This document shows positions 7,424-16,178 of a stretch of DNA of 64,000 nucleotides, one piece after another. The DNA is taken from positions 1,178,001 to 1,242,000 of the forward strand of contig OY730228.1 in NCBI GenBank assembly GCA_963422565.1. Reading direction: 5' to 3'. The notes under the pieces were generated by a model. It saw nothing but the letters and a program-made list of their open reading frames with translations. It searched no databases and had not been told where the DNA came from. The position numbers and the translations under genes are program-made. The stretch's first letter is position 1, and every line of letters begins with the position of its first letter. This DNA is from G963422565 sp963422565 (GTDB taxonomy: Bacteria; Pseudomonadota; Alphaproteobacteria; MPNO01).

Positions 7424-8287
7424 TCAGAGGGCGGCGACGGCCTCGAGCGAGACGCCCGCAGCGCGGTGCTCTGCGCGGGTCGCATCGAAGCGTTCCTTGA
7501 CCGGCGGCGGAAGGGCGATCTCTCTCGCGAAGTCCGGCCGCTCCGCCAGCCTCTCGAACCAGCGGCCGAGCCGGGGATGGAGGCGCGCCAGCGGGTAGCC
7601 GGCGAGCATCAGCCGGTTGGCGTAGATGAACCAGGCGATGTCGAGGACGCTCGCCTCGGCGCCCATCAGGAAATCGCCGCCGCCGATGCGGTTCTCGAGG
7701 CTGTCGAACGCGGCGCGGAACTTGGCGGCCGCGCCCCGCGCGACCTCGTCGGTGACGCCTTCGGTGGCGTAGCGCTCCCAGAAGGCAATCTGCTCGCCGA
7801 TCGCCGCGTCCTTCTCGCCCCGCACCGTGCCCGATCCGGTCGTCGCGTAGCGCGCGAGGTCCTCGGGCGATTTGGGTGGGCCGGGCGGGTTGAACACGAA
7901 GCGGAAGCTCAAGGCGCGAAGGTCCATGTGGAGGTCGTCCTCATGCTTGAGCAGGGCGGCCATCTCCCGCTCGGCCCCCGCCGGGATCAGCCTGGGCCCC
8001 GGGAACGCCGCTTCCGCATAGGTGATGATGTCGTTGCTCTCGATATGCACGGCCCCGTCATGGACCAGCACCGGGAGCAGCCCGCGCGGGTTGATGCCGA
8101 GGAACCAGGCGGTGAGGTTCTCGTTGGCCATCAGGTCGACCTCGCGGGACTCCCACCGAACGCCCTTCAGGTTCAGGAATATCCGAAGCTTCTGCGAACA
8201 GGAGGACATCGGGAAATGCAGGAGATGGACGCCCTTCCACCCGAGCACCTCCCGCGTCTTGATGTCCGTATCGGCGAGATGAACCAT
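7424..8287 (-). CDS. Glutathione S-transferase family protein
   Basis: 287 aa. After a 20-residue leader the thioredoxin-fold domain starts at HLLHFPMSSCSQKLRIFLNLKGVRWESREVDL, with Ser/Cys in the catalytic helix (SSCSQK), the cis-Pro region NPRGLLPVLVHDG and the glutathione-binding ESNDIITY. A C-terminal helical domain follows with the N-capping-like ASVLDIAWFIYANRL. It is longer than a typical 200-230 aa GST. It lies upstream of the gentisate dioxygenase-like gene in what looks like one operon, so a role as a glutathione-dependent isomerase is possible. The substrate is an inference from context. Confidence 0.8.
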   Translation of the reverse strand: MVHLADTDIKTREVLGWKGVHLLHFPMSSCSQKLRIFLNLKGVRWESREVDLMANENLTAWFLGINPRGLLPVLVHDGAVHIESNDIITYAEAAFPGPRLIPAGAEREMAALLKHEDDLHMDLRALSFRFVFNPPGPPKSPEDLARYATTGSGTVRGEKDAAIGEQIAFWERYATEGVTDEVARGAAAKFRAAFDSLENRIGGGDFLMGAEASVLDIAWFIYANRLMLAGYPLARLHPRLGRWFERLAERPDFAREIALPPPVKERFDATRAEHRAAGVSLEAVAAL

Positions 8288-8401
8288 CTATTCCCCCTCG
8301 AAGCGACGCGCCGAAACCGCGCCCGGCGTTCCGGGCGCGCCACCCGCATGCGACGATACCCTGTGCGGGAAGCGCCAGGATGGCGGTATCCGCGGCGGAA
8401 A

Positions 8402-8968
8402 TCAAGCCGCCGAGGCGGTCCCGGTCCGGGCGATCGCGAGGAGACGGCCGGAATCCGTCCTGAACTTGGCCGCGAGAAGAACGCGTCCCGCCTGATTTCG
8501 GTAGCGGGCGGCGAGCGCCTCCTTCCTGTCGACGACGCTCTGCTCCGGTTCGGCCTCCATGCTGGTCCGCAGATCCTTCGAGCGGCCCCAGAAGACGCGG
8601 TAGCCTTCGGCTTCGTCGTCGACGGGACGGAACGCATCCCGAATGCGCCGCCCCGCGGGACCGAGACGATATCGGTCCCGCAGTGACACCAGGCGCATTT
8701 CCCGTTCAAGCCGCATCGCCGCGCCGACGAGCTCCGGGTCCAGAAACTGGCACGGTCGCCAGTCTCCGTCTCTGATCCGCGCCTCGGGTTGTTCGTAAAC
8801 GGTCAGCCATTTCCCGACGGCGCCCGTCTGGATGGCATCTGCGGTCTCGACGGCCTCTTCGGCATTCGAAGGCATCCTACGCAGCGCAACGAAGCGCGTC
8901 GGCCGCTCCGTGCAACCGTTGGTCCGGCAGGACAATCGGAGCACCCCGCGTGGCGCACGACACAGCAT
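8402..8968 (-). CDS. Uncharacterised protein, 188 aa
   Basis: The start at 8968 is chosen because AGAGGAG sits six bases upstream; a longer frame extends back to 9127 without a ribosome site. The N-terminus holds MLCRAPRGVLRLSCRTNGCTERP, with three cysteines. The middle reads RIRDGDWRPCQFLDPELVGAAMRLEREMRLVSLRDRYRLGPAGRRIRDAF, and the end is basic and helical. I do not recognise a family. It lies directly downstream of hsdM on the same strand, 124 bp apart, at the island edge, and may be cargo or a flanking core gene. Confidence 0.5.
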   Translation of the reverse strand: MLCRAPRGVLRLSCRTNGCTERPTRFVALRRMPSNAEEAVETADAIQTGAVGKWLTVYEQPEARIRDGDWRPCQFLDPELVGAAMRLEREMRLVSLRDRYRLGPAGRRIRDAFRPVDDEAEGYRVFWGRSKDLRTSMEAEPEQSVVDRKEALAARYRNQAGRVLLAAKFRTDSGRLLAIARTGTASAA

Positions 8969-9092
8969 TGGCTCCTCTGAACAAAATAGATTATTAGGAA
9001 AGCCCGCTGAGCAGGTTTTGTGTTTGGAGGGCCTTGATTTCCGGCTCGTCGCAATAGTCCGGCGTCGCAAGGATTGTGGGGGATCGCTTCGA

Positions 9093-10721
9093 TTACTTGT
9101 CGGGCGCTGGCAATGGCGATAGCCCAAGTTCCTTCAGAAACGCGTTGTGCTTCGTCGTTGACTCCTGAATCTGCTCTTCTATTTCCACCAACTCCTTGTG
9201 CGTTGCCGCCAGATCGATCTCGACTTCCGGCTCGGCCGTGCTGACATAGCGGGAGATGTTGAGATTGAAGCCGTTGGCCTTGATCTCGTCCATCTCCACG
9301 CGTCTGGCATACCGCTCGATGCTCTCCGGACGCTGCTGGTAGGTGTCGATGATCTTCTCGATATGCTCGTCGGACAGGTAGTTTTGCCGCTTGCCCTTCT
9401 CGAAATGCTCGGACGCGTTGATGAACAGGACATCATCGGGCTTCTTGCACTTCTTCAGGACGAGGATGCAGACCGGGATGCCGGTCGAGTAGAACAGGTT
9501 TGCCGGCAGGCCGACGACGGTGTCGATGTGCCCGTCGTCAAGGAGCTTGCGGCGGATCCTCGCCTCCGCACCGCCGCGAAACAGCACGCCGTGCGGCAGG
9601 ATGATCGCCATCGCACCGTCGTCCTTGAGGTAGTGAAACCCGTGCATCAGGAAAGCGAAGTCCGCCGCCGACTTCGGCGCCAGCCCGTAGTTCTTGAAGC
9701 GCACGTCCTCGCCCAAGGCCTCGTTCGGGGTCCAGCGGTAGCTGAACGGCGGGTTGGCGACCACGGCATCGAAGTATGGCTTCTTTGCCGGGTTCATCTC
9801 ACGGAGCATGTCCCAGTCGTTGGTCAGCGTGTCGCCGTGATATATCTCGAACTCCGAGTCCTTCACCCCGTGCAGCAGCATGTTCATCCGCGCGAGGTTG
9901 TAGGTGGTGATATTCTTCTCCTGCCCGAAGACCCTGCCGATGCCGTGCGGCCCCATGCGCTTGCGCACATTGAGCAGCAGCGAGCCCGAGCCGCAGGCGA
10001 AGTCCATCACGCTGGCGAGGTGCTTCCGCTTGCCGGTCTTCGGCTCCTGGCTGTCGAGCGTGACGATCGCGGAGAGGATGTCCGAGATCCGCTGCGGCGT
10101 GTAGAACTCACCTGCCTTCTTCCCCGAGCCGGCGGCGAACTGGCCGATCAGGTACTCATAGGCATCGCCTAGCGTGTCGCTGTCCGCGGAGAACTCCGCG
10201 AGGCCATCGGCTATTCTGGTGATGATCGTGCAGAGCTTCGCGTTCCGGTGCTCGTAGGTTTTGCCGAGCTTGTCGGAGCCGAGATTGATCTCCGAGAACA
10301 GACCGGAGAACGTACTCTGGAACGACTCGTTCTCGATGTACTTGAAGCCCGCCTGGAGCGTGTCGAGCAGATCGCCATCCTGGGTGCGGGCCATATGGGC
10401 AATGCTGGTCCAGAGGTGCTCGGGGCAGATGACATAGTGCGCCTTGAGCCGCATCTGTTTCTCGAGCGCCGACACATCGTCGGGGTTCTGCTCGTACCAG
10501 ACAGACAAGGAGGACCGCCCGCCATTGCCGATAGCGTTCGGGTCAGGGTAGTCGCGCCCGAGTTCCTTCTTCGCAGCCTGCTCGTAGTTGTCCGAGAGGT
10601 AGCGGAGAAACAGGAACGCGAGCATGTAGTCGCGAAAGTCGTCCGCGTTCATCGCCCCGCGGAGTTGATCGGCGATGGCCCAGAGCGTATTGCCGAGCTT
10701 TTTCTGGTTCTGTTCCGTCAT
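9093..10721 (-). CDS. hsdM: Type I restriction-modification system DNA methyltransferase subunit
   Basis: 542 aa. N-terminal HsdM_N helical domain (LWAIADQLRGAMNADDFRDYMLAFLFLRYLSDNYE), then the N6-adenine methyltransferase domain with FYTPQRISDILSAIV, SAM-binding motif I at 238-248 (VMDFACGSGSL) and catalytic motif IV NPPF at 323-326. Length matches family members (about 490-550). It forms the M2S1 methylase with HsdS and R2M2S1 with HsdR. Its ATG overlaps the stop of the PrrC-like gene (ATGA at 10718-10721). It is the last gene of the hsd operon, unusual since hsdM is often first or second. Confidence 0.95.
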   Translation of the reverse strand: MTEQNQKKLGNTLWAIADQLRGAMNADDFRDYMLAFLFLRYLSDNYEQAAKKELGRDYPDPNAIGNGGRSSLSVWYEQNPDDVSALEKQMRLKAHYVICPEHLWTSIAHMARTQDGDLLDTLQAGFKYIENESFQSTFSGLFSEINLGSDKLGKTYEHRNAKLCTIITRIADGLAEFSADSDTLGDAYEYLIGQFAAGSGKKAGEFYTPQRISDILSAIVTLDSQEPKTGKRKHLASVMDFACGSGSLLLNVRKRMGPHGIGRVFGQEKNITTYNLARMNMLLHGVKDSEFEIYHGDTLTNDWDMLREMNPAKKPYFDAVVANPPFSYRWTPNEALGEDVRFKNYGLAPKSAADFAFLMHGFHYLKDDGAMAIILPHGVLFRGGAEARIRRKLLDDGHIDTVVGLPANLFYSTGIPVCILVLKKCKKPDDVLFINASEHFEKGKRQNYLSDEHIEKIIDTYQQRPESIERYARRVEMDEIKANGFNLNISRYVSTAEPEVEIDLAATHKELVEIEEQIQESTTKHNAFLKELGLSPLPAPDK

Positions 10722-11923
10722 GTCGCGTTACTCATTTCCATTGCCGGCTCACTCGGGAACAAGGCGGGATTGAAGGGGTATTGGTTGATGAACTCGCGGA
10801 GGATCTTCCGAAAGTGGCGTTTGTTCTCCTCCAGCATCTCCTGCGGCTCGAACAATGAATAGTTCCCGTGGCTGAGGATGTTGATCAACCGTGTGTGAAG
10901 GATGCCGTCTTTATCGTCAGCGGCGCGTTTGATGCACGCGGAGAAGTTCTTGTAGCCATGAAAACTTGCGGTCTTCTCGAGGATTGCGCGGAGCAGGTTG
11001 AAGTGATGGGTGTACAGTCTGTCATCGCGTGCCACCTTGTAGAGCTCAGCGAGCGCGGCCACATGGTGGAAAAATGGCGTATCCCCGGTTTTGCGCAGGA
11101 GAAGCCCCTCCGGCGACCCGTCGCGGCCGAGAAAGTACTTGTTCGCCTTATTCAGCTCGTTGCACAGCACGTTGAAGAACAGCGTGTGATGCGTCGAGAT
11201 CACCGTCTTGAGCCGGCTCTCCGGCCTCTTGAGCAGCCTCGCCAGATGATTTGCCACGGCGATGGCGTTGTGCTCGTCGAGCGATGAGACCGGGTCGTCA
11301 ATGTAGATGTGCTTGACCCAGTTGTAAGGACCGGTTCCATCGTCATCGAGCGCAAGCTCGACGATGGCGAGGAAGAAGCACCAGATGAAGATATTCTCCT
11401 CGCCACGGGAGATCTTGATGGCCTCCTCGCGGCGGGTTTCGTACTCGTCTTCGCTCTCACCGCGTCCCGCGTCCGCGCTGCCGGCCCCGTCGCCGGCGGC
11501 GCCATCCTTCTTCACTCTGAACTCTCGGGCAAAGACCACCTCCCAGGTCGTGGTGTCAATCCGGAACTCGAAGTCGGCGTAGCGGTTGAGCAGGGTACGG
11601 AGTCGATTGTCCATCTCCATCGACTCGAGACCGGCGAAGAAGCTCGAATCCGCATTGAGTTTCAGCTTCCGCTCACTGTCATTCTCCAGATCGTTGTCCC
11701 ACGAGAACAAGTCTTCGGTAAAGGCGTTGAAGTAGAGCGTGTCGCGCTGTTCGGTCTCGTCATCGGTGTTCGGGGCTTTGCCGAGGTTCTTGAAGGCTGT
11801 GGACAGCCGGGTCTTGCCCGTGCCGTTATAGGCGAAAAGCAGGATGAACTTCTTGTTCTCCAGCTCTTGCCGCAGGTGTATGGCTAGATTATCGAGGTTC
11901 GTGAACGTGGTTGCGTCGCTCAT
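10718..11923 (-). CDS. PrrC-like anticodon nuclease / ABC-type ATPase linked to type I RM
   Basis: 401 aa, almost the length of E. coli PrrC (396 aa). Seen: Walker A AYNGTGKT at 31-38, an ABC-signature-like ISRGEE at 171-176, Walker B HIYIDDPVSSLDE at 205-217 and a switch His region STHH at 243-246. The C-terminal part holds R312-x3-E316 in LLRAILEKTASFHGY and H352 in NILSHGNYS. In PrrC the tRNase triad is Arg320, Glu324, His356, so both spacing and position agree closely. PrrC is kept silent by its host type I RM enzyme and cleaves tRNA-Lys when a phage inactivates restriction. The gene is embedded in the operon: 3 bp after hsdS and overlapping hsdM by 4 bp. The nuclease assignment is inferred from motifs and context; a plain Rlo-type ATPase is the alternative. 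Confidence 0.72.
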   Translation of the reverse strand: MSDATTFTNLDNLAIHLRQELENKKFILLFAYNGTGKTRLSTAFKNLGKAPNTDDETEQRDTLYFNAFTEDLFSWDNDLENDSERKLKLNADSSFFAGLESMEMDNRLRTLLNRYADFEFRIDTTTWEVVFAREFRVKKDGAAGDGAGSADAGRGESEDEYETRREEAIKISRGEENIFIWCFFLAIVELALDDDGTGPYNWVKHIYIDDPVSSLDEHNAIAVANHLARLLKRPESRLKTVISTHHTLFFNVLCNELNKANKYFLGRDGSPEGLLLRKTGDTPFFHHVAALAELYKVARDDRLYTHHFNLLRAILEKTASFHGYKNFSACIKRAADDKDGILHTRLINILSHGNYSLFEPQEMLEENKRHFRKILREFINQYPFNPALFPSEPAMEMSNAT

Positions 11924-11926
11924 GAC

Positions 11927-13105
11927 TTACTGCCCGTCCAGCGAGGGGAAGAGCTGTTGCATCAGCCCCTGTTTGTGCTGCCGCAGGGCGTCGAGCTTCC
12001 GGCCTTCCTTCGTAATCAGGTCGTCCAGAGAGCCGAGGCAGTCGGCGATGACGCGCTGTTCGAACTGCGGAGGAATTCGCAGCTCACGCGCTTGGCAGGC
12101 TTTGCGGTTAAGCCCTGGCACAGCGGAATCGGTATTCATCGCCGCCAAACCTAGTGCATTGAGAGCGTAGTATTTGAAGCTCACTAACTCCGCATCGCTA
12201 CCAGATACAAAAAACGTGGTGTCGATAGGCCAGCAAGGGACTGGCGAATAGTGAACCGCTCCTACCGTTCCTTTGCGTCCGATAATAATCGTCGGACCAT
12301 CTGTAAGCGCTTTGTCATGCCAACCAACATGGCCATTAGAGCCGAATACAGGGATATGCCCTGCCAAGTTACGTATATCCTTCCGCAGGCTCTTGCCGTA
12401 GGAGAAAGGGGAAAATTCACCAATAGTGGCTTGTCGCCAACCCGGAGCGTCCTCAAACTCCGGAAACCGCAGTTTCGGCACAGTCTCGCCGGGCTGGGGG
12501 AAGAGCTGTTGCATCAGTCCTTGCTTGTGCTGCCGCAGGGCGTCGAGCTTCCGGCCCTCCGCCGCGATCAGGTCGTCCAGCAAGCCGAGGCAATCGGCTA
12601 TCTTCTGCTGTTCATTGGGCGGCGGAAAACCAACTGGGATCAGTGAGAACGCCCCATATTTCAGACTTAACGTGTCCTTCACTAAGCCCTGAGAGTATTT
12701 TCTGAACTGCGCTATCAGAGACCAAGTCTTGAAATAATAGGCGAAGAAGTAGCTATTAACCTCGTCGCTTGGCCGGCATACTGTGTAAGCAGGGCTTACC
12801 ACTCCTTCCATACTGACTCGCGCGCTTCGGCCCTCCCACATTCGCATCGTATTGTATACGATATCGCCTGGAACAACCCTTAGATACTTGGCCCGGTTCG
12901 CGTTTGCGGTAATCTTCCGATTCGTCTCCTCTTGGGGAACAACTCCTTCACGATCTGTGACCGATAGCAATGGAAGTTCGGAAAAGCCAGTTTCGTTCCT
13001 CTCAGGAAATAGGCATCCTAGCGGCTCAATGAACCATGCGGGGGCTTCCTGAAACTCCGGAAACCGCAGTTGCGGCACAAGGTGCAATGGCTTGCGGGCC
13101 GTCAT
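11927..13105 (-). CDS. hsdS: Type I restriction-modification specificity subunit
   Basis: 392 aa with the usual two-fold layout: each half begins (Q/K)LRFPEF...W, carries a variable target-recognition domain, and ends with a conserved helix EGRKLDALRQHKQGLMQQLFP (about residues 182-203 and 368-389). The two recognition domains differ, so the enzyme should read a split asymmetric site. The start overlaps hsdR's stop (ATGA at 13102-13105). The recognition domains are visibly less GC-rich than the chromosome, consistent with transfer. Confidence 0.95.
   Translation of the reverse strand: MTARKPLHLVPQLRFPEFQEAPAWFIEPLGCLFPERNETGFSELPLLSVTDREGVVPQEETNRKITANANRAKYLRVVPGDIVYNTMRMWEGRSARVSMEGVVSPAYTVCRPSDEVNSYFFAYYFKTWSLIAQFRKYSQGLVKDTLSLKYGAFSLIPVGFPPPNEQQKIADCLGLLDDLIAAEGRKLDALRQHKQGLMQQLFPQPGETVPKLRFPEFEDAPGWRQATIGEFSPFSYGKSLRKDIRNLAGHIPVFGSNGHVGWHDKALTDGPTIIIGRKGTVGAVHYSPVPCWPIDTTFFVSGSDAELVSFKYYALNALGLAAMNTDSAVPGLNRKACQARELRIPPQFEQRVIADCLGSLDDLITKEGRKLDALRQHKQGLMQQLFPSLDGQ
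11945..12049. repeat. Internal direct repeat of hsdS, copy 1 (distal conserved region)
   Basis: About 105 bp nearly identical to 12497-12601, both starting GGGAAGAGCTGTTGCATCAG on the plus strand. They encode the conserved helices at the end of each HsdS half. Such repeats are recombination points that can swap recognition domains. Confidence 0.75.
12497..12601. repeat. Internal direct repeat of hsdS, copy 2 (central conserved region)
   Basis: Partner of 11945-12049, encoding the central conserved helix between the two target-recognition domains. Same orientation, differing at scattered positions. Confidence 0.75.
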
Positions 13106-16100
13106 CGCGCACCTCCATGCTCGTAAGCGTCGAGCCCCGAGATGTCCCGGCCATGAGCCCGCTTGTTCAGGAGCGGGACAAGCTTGTCCATGAGGGCGAG
13201 TTCCCGCTTGCGGCGTGCACGCCAGCCGAGGCCGAGCGGCTCCATCAGGTCGGTGAGCTGCTCGCCGTCGAAGATCATGCGCTGGAGGATGGTGTCGACG
13301 AAGGCCGTGAGGGACTCGGTCGTGAGACCGTGGGCCTGGGCGAGATCTTCGATCTCCCCGGCCTGCTTCTCGGCCTTGAACTGCTCGTAGCCGGCGCGAA
13401 TGGCGGCCTCGTCGAGGCCCTCGCCCTCCGTGAGTGAGCGGACGTACTCGGTGATCTCCTCCCGCTCGTCGAGGAACTTGGCGTCGGACTGAATCAATCC
13501 GATGAGCTGCTCGCGGCTGATCTGGACACTCGTGGGGTCCTGTCCGGAGTACTTGGCGATCAGCTTCATGATGTAGTCGTAGTCGATGATGGCGGAGGCG
13601 AAGAGGACGAACTCGAAGTCGAGCTGGTCGACCTCCGGGTCGGCCGGCTCGCCGTCCCTTCCGGGTGCGCCTTGCTGCTCCTTGAGGCGCTGGGCGGTTT
13701 CGAGGTACGCGCCGCGGAAGGCGCGGAGCTCATCCTCGGGGAAGGCCTGCTCGATGTGCTTCCGCTGCTCGTCGGTGAGGTCGGTGTACTGGTCGAGCTC
13801 GGTTCGGAGGCGCTGGACCTCCTTGAAGCGCTTGATGAACTGGACCCGGGCGTCGTCGCCCATCAGATTGTTCACCTGATCGGGCTTGGCTTCAAGGCCC
13901 TGCGAACGCATGAACTCGCCGAGATCGTCAACGGCCTGCTTGAACTTGTCGATGACGACGGGAGCCTTGTCGACCAACCAGATTTCGCGGGCCTGGTCGG
14001 GCTGGGCGCCGGAGAAGAGAGCGATGGCGGCATCGACGCTGCTCTGCTGCTGGCGGAAGTCGAGGATGTGGCCGTAGGGCTTGGTAACGTTGAGGACGCG
14101 GTTCGTGCGGGAAAAGGCCTGGATCAGGCCGTGGTGCCTGAGATTCTTGTCGACGTAGAGCGTATTGAGGAACTTGGCATCGAATCCGGTGAGGAGCATG
14201 TCGACGACGATGGTGATGTCGATCTTTTCCTGGCCCTTGCGGGGCAGGTCTCGATTGGGAAACTGCTGATACTTGATGTGCCGCTGGATGTCCTGGTAGT
14301 AGAGGTCGAAGTTGTTGATGTCGTGATTTGCGCCATACCGCTGGTTGTAGTCGGCGATGATGGCCCTGAGCGCGGTCTTCTTGCCCTCGGGGTCGTGCCG
14401 GTTGTCCTCTTTCTCCTGGGGAAGATCCTCCTGGATCTGCCGGACATCCTTGTTGCCTTCCGCAGGCGGCGAGAACACGGCGGCGATCTTGAGAGGGACG
14501 AACTCCGGGTCGGCGGACTGCCGTTCGGCCTGGAGTTTTTTGAAGACTTCGCAGTACTCGATGGCGTCGTTGATGGAGGCCGTAGCGAGCAGCGCGTTGA
14601 AACGTCGGTCGCCGGTCGCGGCATCGTGCTTGTCGAGGATGGCCTGGGCAACCGCCTGCTTGGTGAGAGTCTGGCCGAGCTTGAGAGCCGGAGCGTCCTC
14701 GGGCTTGTAGTAATCCACGTGAAAGCGGAGGACGTTCCGATCCTCGATCGCGTGGGTGATGGTGTAGGCGTGGAGTTCCTTCTGGAAGAGGTCTGCGCTG
14801 GTTCGAAGGGTGGCGACATCTCCCTCGATCTTCTTGACGGTCGCGTTGTCCTGGAAGATCGGGGTGCCGGTGAAGCCGAAGAGCTGGGAGTTGGGGAAGA
14901 AGTCCTTGATGGCCTTGTGGTTCTCACCGAACTGCGAGCGGTGGCACTCGTCGAAGATGAAGACCATCCGCTTGTCTCGGAGCGGATCGAGCCGCCGCTT
15001 GAACGTTGAGCGCCGCCGAGCGATATTCTGCCGGTTGTGCTTGCTGTTCTCGTTGAGGGCGAGCCCGAGCTTCTGGATGGTCGTGACGATGACCTTGTCT
15101 GCGTAGTCGTCGGACAGGAGGCGGTGAACGAGCGCCGCGGTGTTGGTGTTTTCCTCGACGCAGTTCTCCTGGAACCGGTTGAACTCCTCTCGGGTCTGGC
15201 GGTCGAGGTCCTTGCGATCGACGACGAACAGGCACTTGTGGATGCTCTCGTTGGTCTTGAGGAGCGTCGAGGCCTTGAAGGAGGTGAGCGTCTTGCCCGA
15301 GCCGGTCGTATGCCAGATGTAGCCGTTGCCGCAGTTCTGATCGATGCAGTCGACGATGGCCTTGACGGCGTAGATCTGATACGCGCGCATCATCATGAGC
15401 TTCTGCTCGCTCGCTATAAGGACCATGTACTTGCTGATCATCTGGCCGAGCGTGCATTTGGCGAGGAACCGATCGGAGAAGTCGCAGAGGTGGGTGATCT
15501 TGGTGTTATCCTCGGCCGCGAACTGGTAGACTGGAAGGAACTGCTCGTCGGCGTCGAAGGCGAAATGCCGCTTGTTGTTGTTTGCGAAGTACCACGTGTC
15601 CGTGCGATTGCTAACGATGAAGAGTTGGACGAAGCAGAGCAGCGTCTTGGAGTATCCGTTACCAGGATCGTTCTTGTAGTCGACGATCTGCTCCATCGCC
15701 CGCCGCGGGCTGATCCCAAGCGTCTTCAGCTCGATCTGAACGACGGGGACGCCGTTGATCAGGAGTATGACGTCGTAGCGGTGATGGCTGTTGTCCGTAT
15801 TGATGCGGAGCTGATTGACTACCTCGAAGCTGTTCTTGCACCAGTCCTTGATGTTGACGAGGGTGTAGTTGAGCGGCGTGCCGTCGTCGCGGATGAACGC
15901 TTCCAGGTTCCGGAGAGAGCGTGCGGCTTCGTACACGTCGGGTGTGACGATCTCATCGAGGAGTCTCTGGAACTCGCCATCGGTAAGTGTGACACGATTC
16001 AGGGCTTCGAACTTTTCCCTGAAGTTTGCTTCAAGCGTTGCTCGATCGCGGATGTCGGGGCGATATTCGTATTTGAGATCCCGTAGCTTCGCGACAAGGG

Positions 16101-16137
16101 ACTCTTCAAGATCGCGTTCGGGTGTGATCATCTCCAT
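13102..16137 (-). CDS. hsdR: Type I restriction endonuclease subunit R
   Basis: 1011 aa, the usual length. The N-terminal nuclease domain has D122 (RYDVILLING) and E136-x-K138 (VQIELK). The translocase follows: Walker A TTGSGKT at 277-283, then VFIFDECHRSQFG (DEAD-box-like) and LFGFTGTPI (motif III). Further on are KFLNTLYVDKNLRHHGLIQAFSRTNRV (motif VI) and a C-terminal helical region. It cleaves unmodified DNA after ATP-driven translocation. AAAAGGAG lies 10-17 bases upstream of the start. It is the first gene of the minus-strand hsdR-hsdS-prrC-like-hsdM operon and starts 41 bp after the VapC gene. Confidence 0.95.
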   Translation of the reverse strand: MEMITPERDLEESLVAKLRDLKYEYRPDIRDRATLEANFREKFEALNRVTLTDGEFQRLLDEIVTPDVYEAARSLRNLEAFIRDDGTPLNYTLVNIKDWCKNSFEVVNQLRINTDNSHHRYDVILLINGVPVVQIELKTLGISPRRAMEQIVDYKNDPGNGYSKTLLCFVQLFIVSNRTDTWYFANNNKRHFAFDADEQFLPVYQFAAEDNTKITHLCDFSDRFLAKCTLGQMISKYMVLIASEQKLMMMRAYQIYAVKAIVDCIDQNCGNGYIWHTTGSGKTLTSFKASTLLKTNESIHKCLFVVDRKDLDRQTREEFNRFQENCVEENTNTAALVHRLLSDDYADKVIVTTIQKLGLALNENSKHNRQNIARRRSTFKRRLDPLRDKRMVFIFDECHRSQFGENHKAIKDFFPNSQLFGFTGTPIFQDNATVKKIEGDVATLRTSADLFQKELHAYTITHAIEDRNVLRFHVDYYKPEDAPALKLGQTLTKQAVAQAILDKHDAATGDRRFNALLATASINDAIEYCEVFKKLQAERQSADPEFVPLKIAAVFSPPAEGNKDVRQIQEDLPQEKEDNRHDPEGKKTALRAIIADYNQRYGANHDINNFDLYYQDIQRHIKYQQFPNRDLPRKGQEKIDITIVVDMLLTGFDAKFLNTLYVDKNLRHHGLIQAFSRTNRVLNVTKPYGHILDFRQQQSSVDAAIALFSGAQPDQAREIWLVDKAPVVIDKFKQAVDDLGEFMRSQGLEAKPDQVNNLMGDDARVQFIKRFKEVQRLRTELDQYTDLTDEQRKHIEQAFPEDELRAFRGAYLETAQRLKEQQGAPGRDGEPADPEVDQLDFEFVLFASAIIDYDYIMKLIAKYSGQDPTSVQISREQLIGLIQSDAKFLDEREEITEYVRSLTEGEGLDEAAIRAGYEQFKAEKQAGEIEDLAQAHGLTTESLTAFVDTILQRMIFDGEQLTDLMEPLGLGWRARRKRELALMDKLVPLLNKRAHGRDISGLDAYEHGGAR

Positions 16138-16178
16138 CGTCGGGACTCACTCCTTTTAGCGTCTGTTTGTTGTACCAC

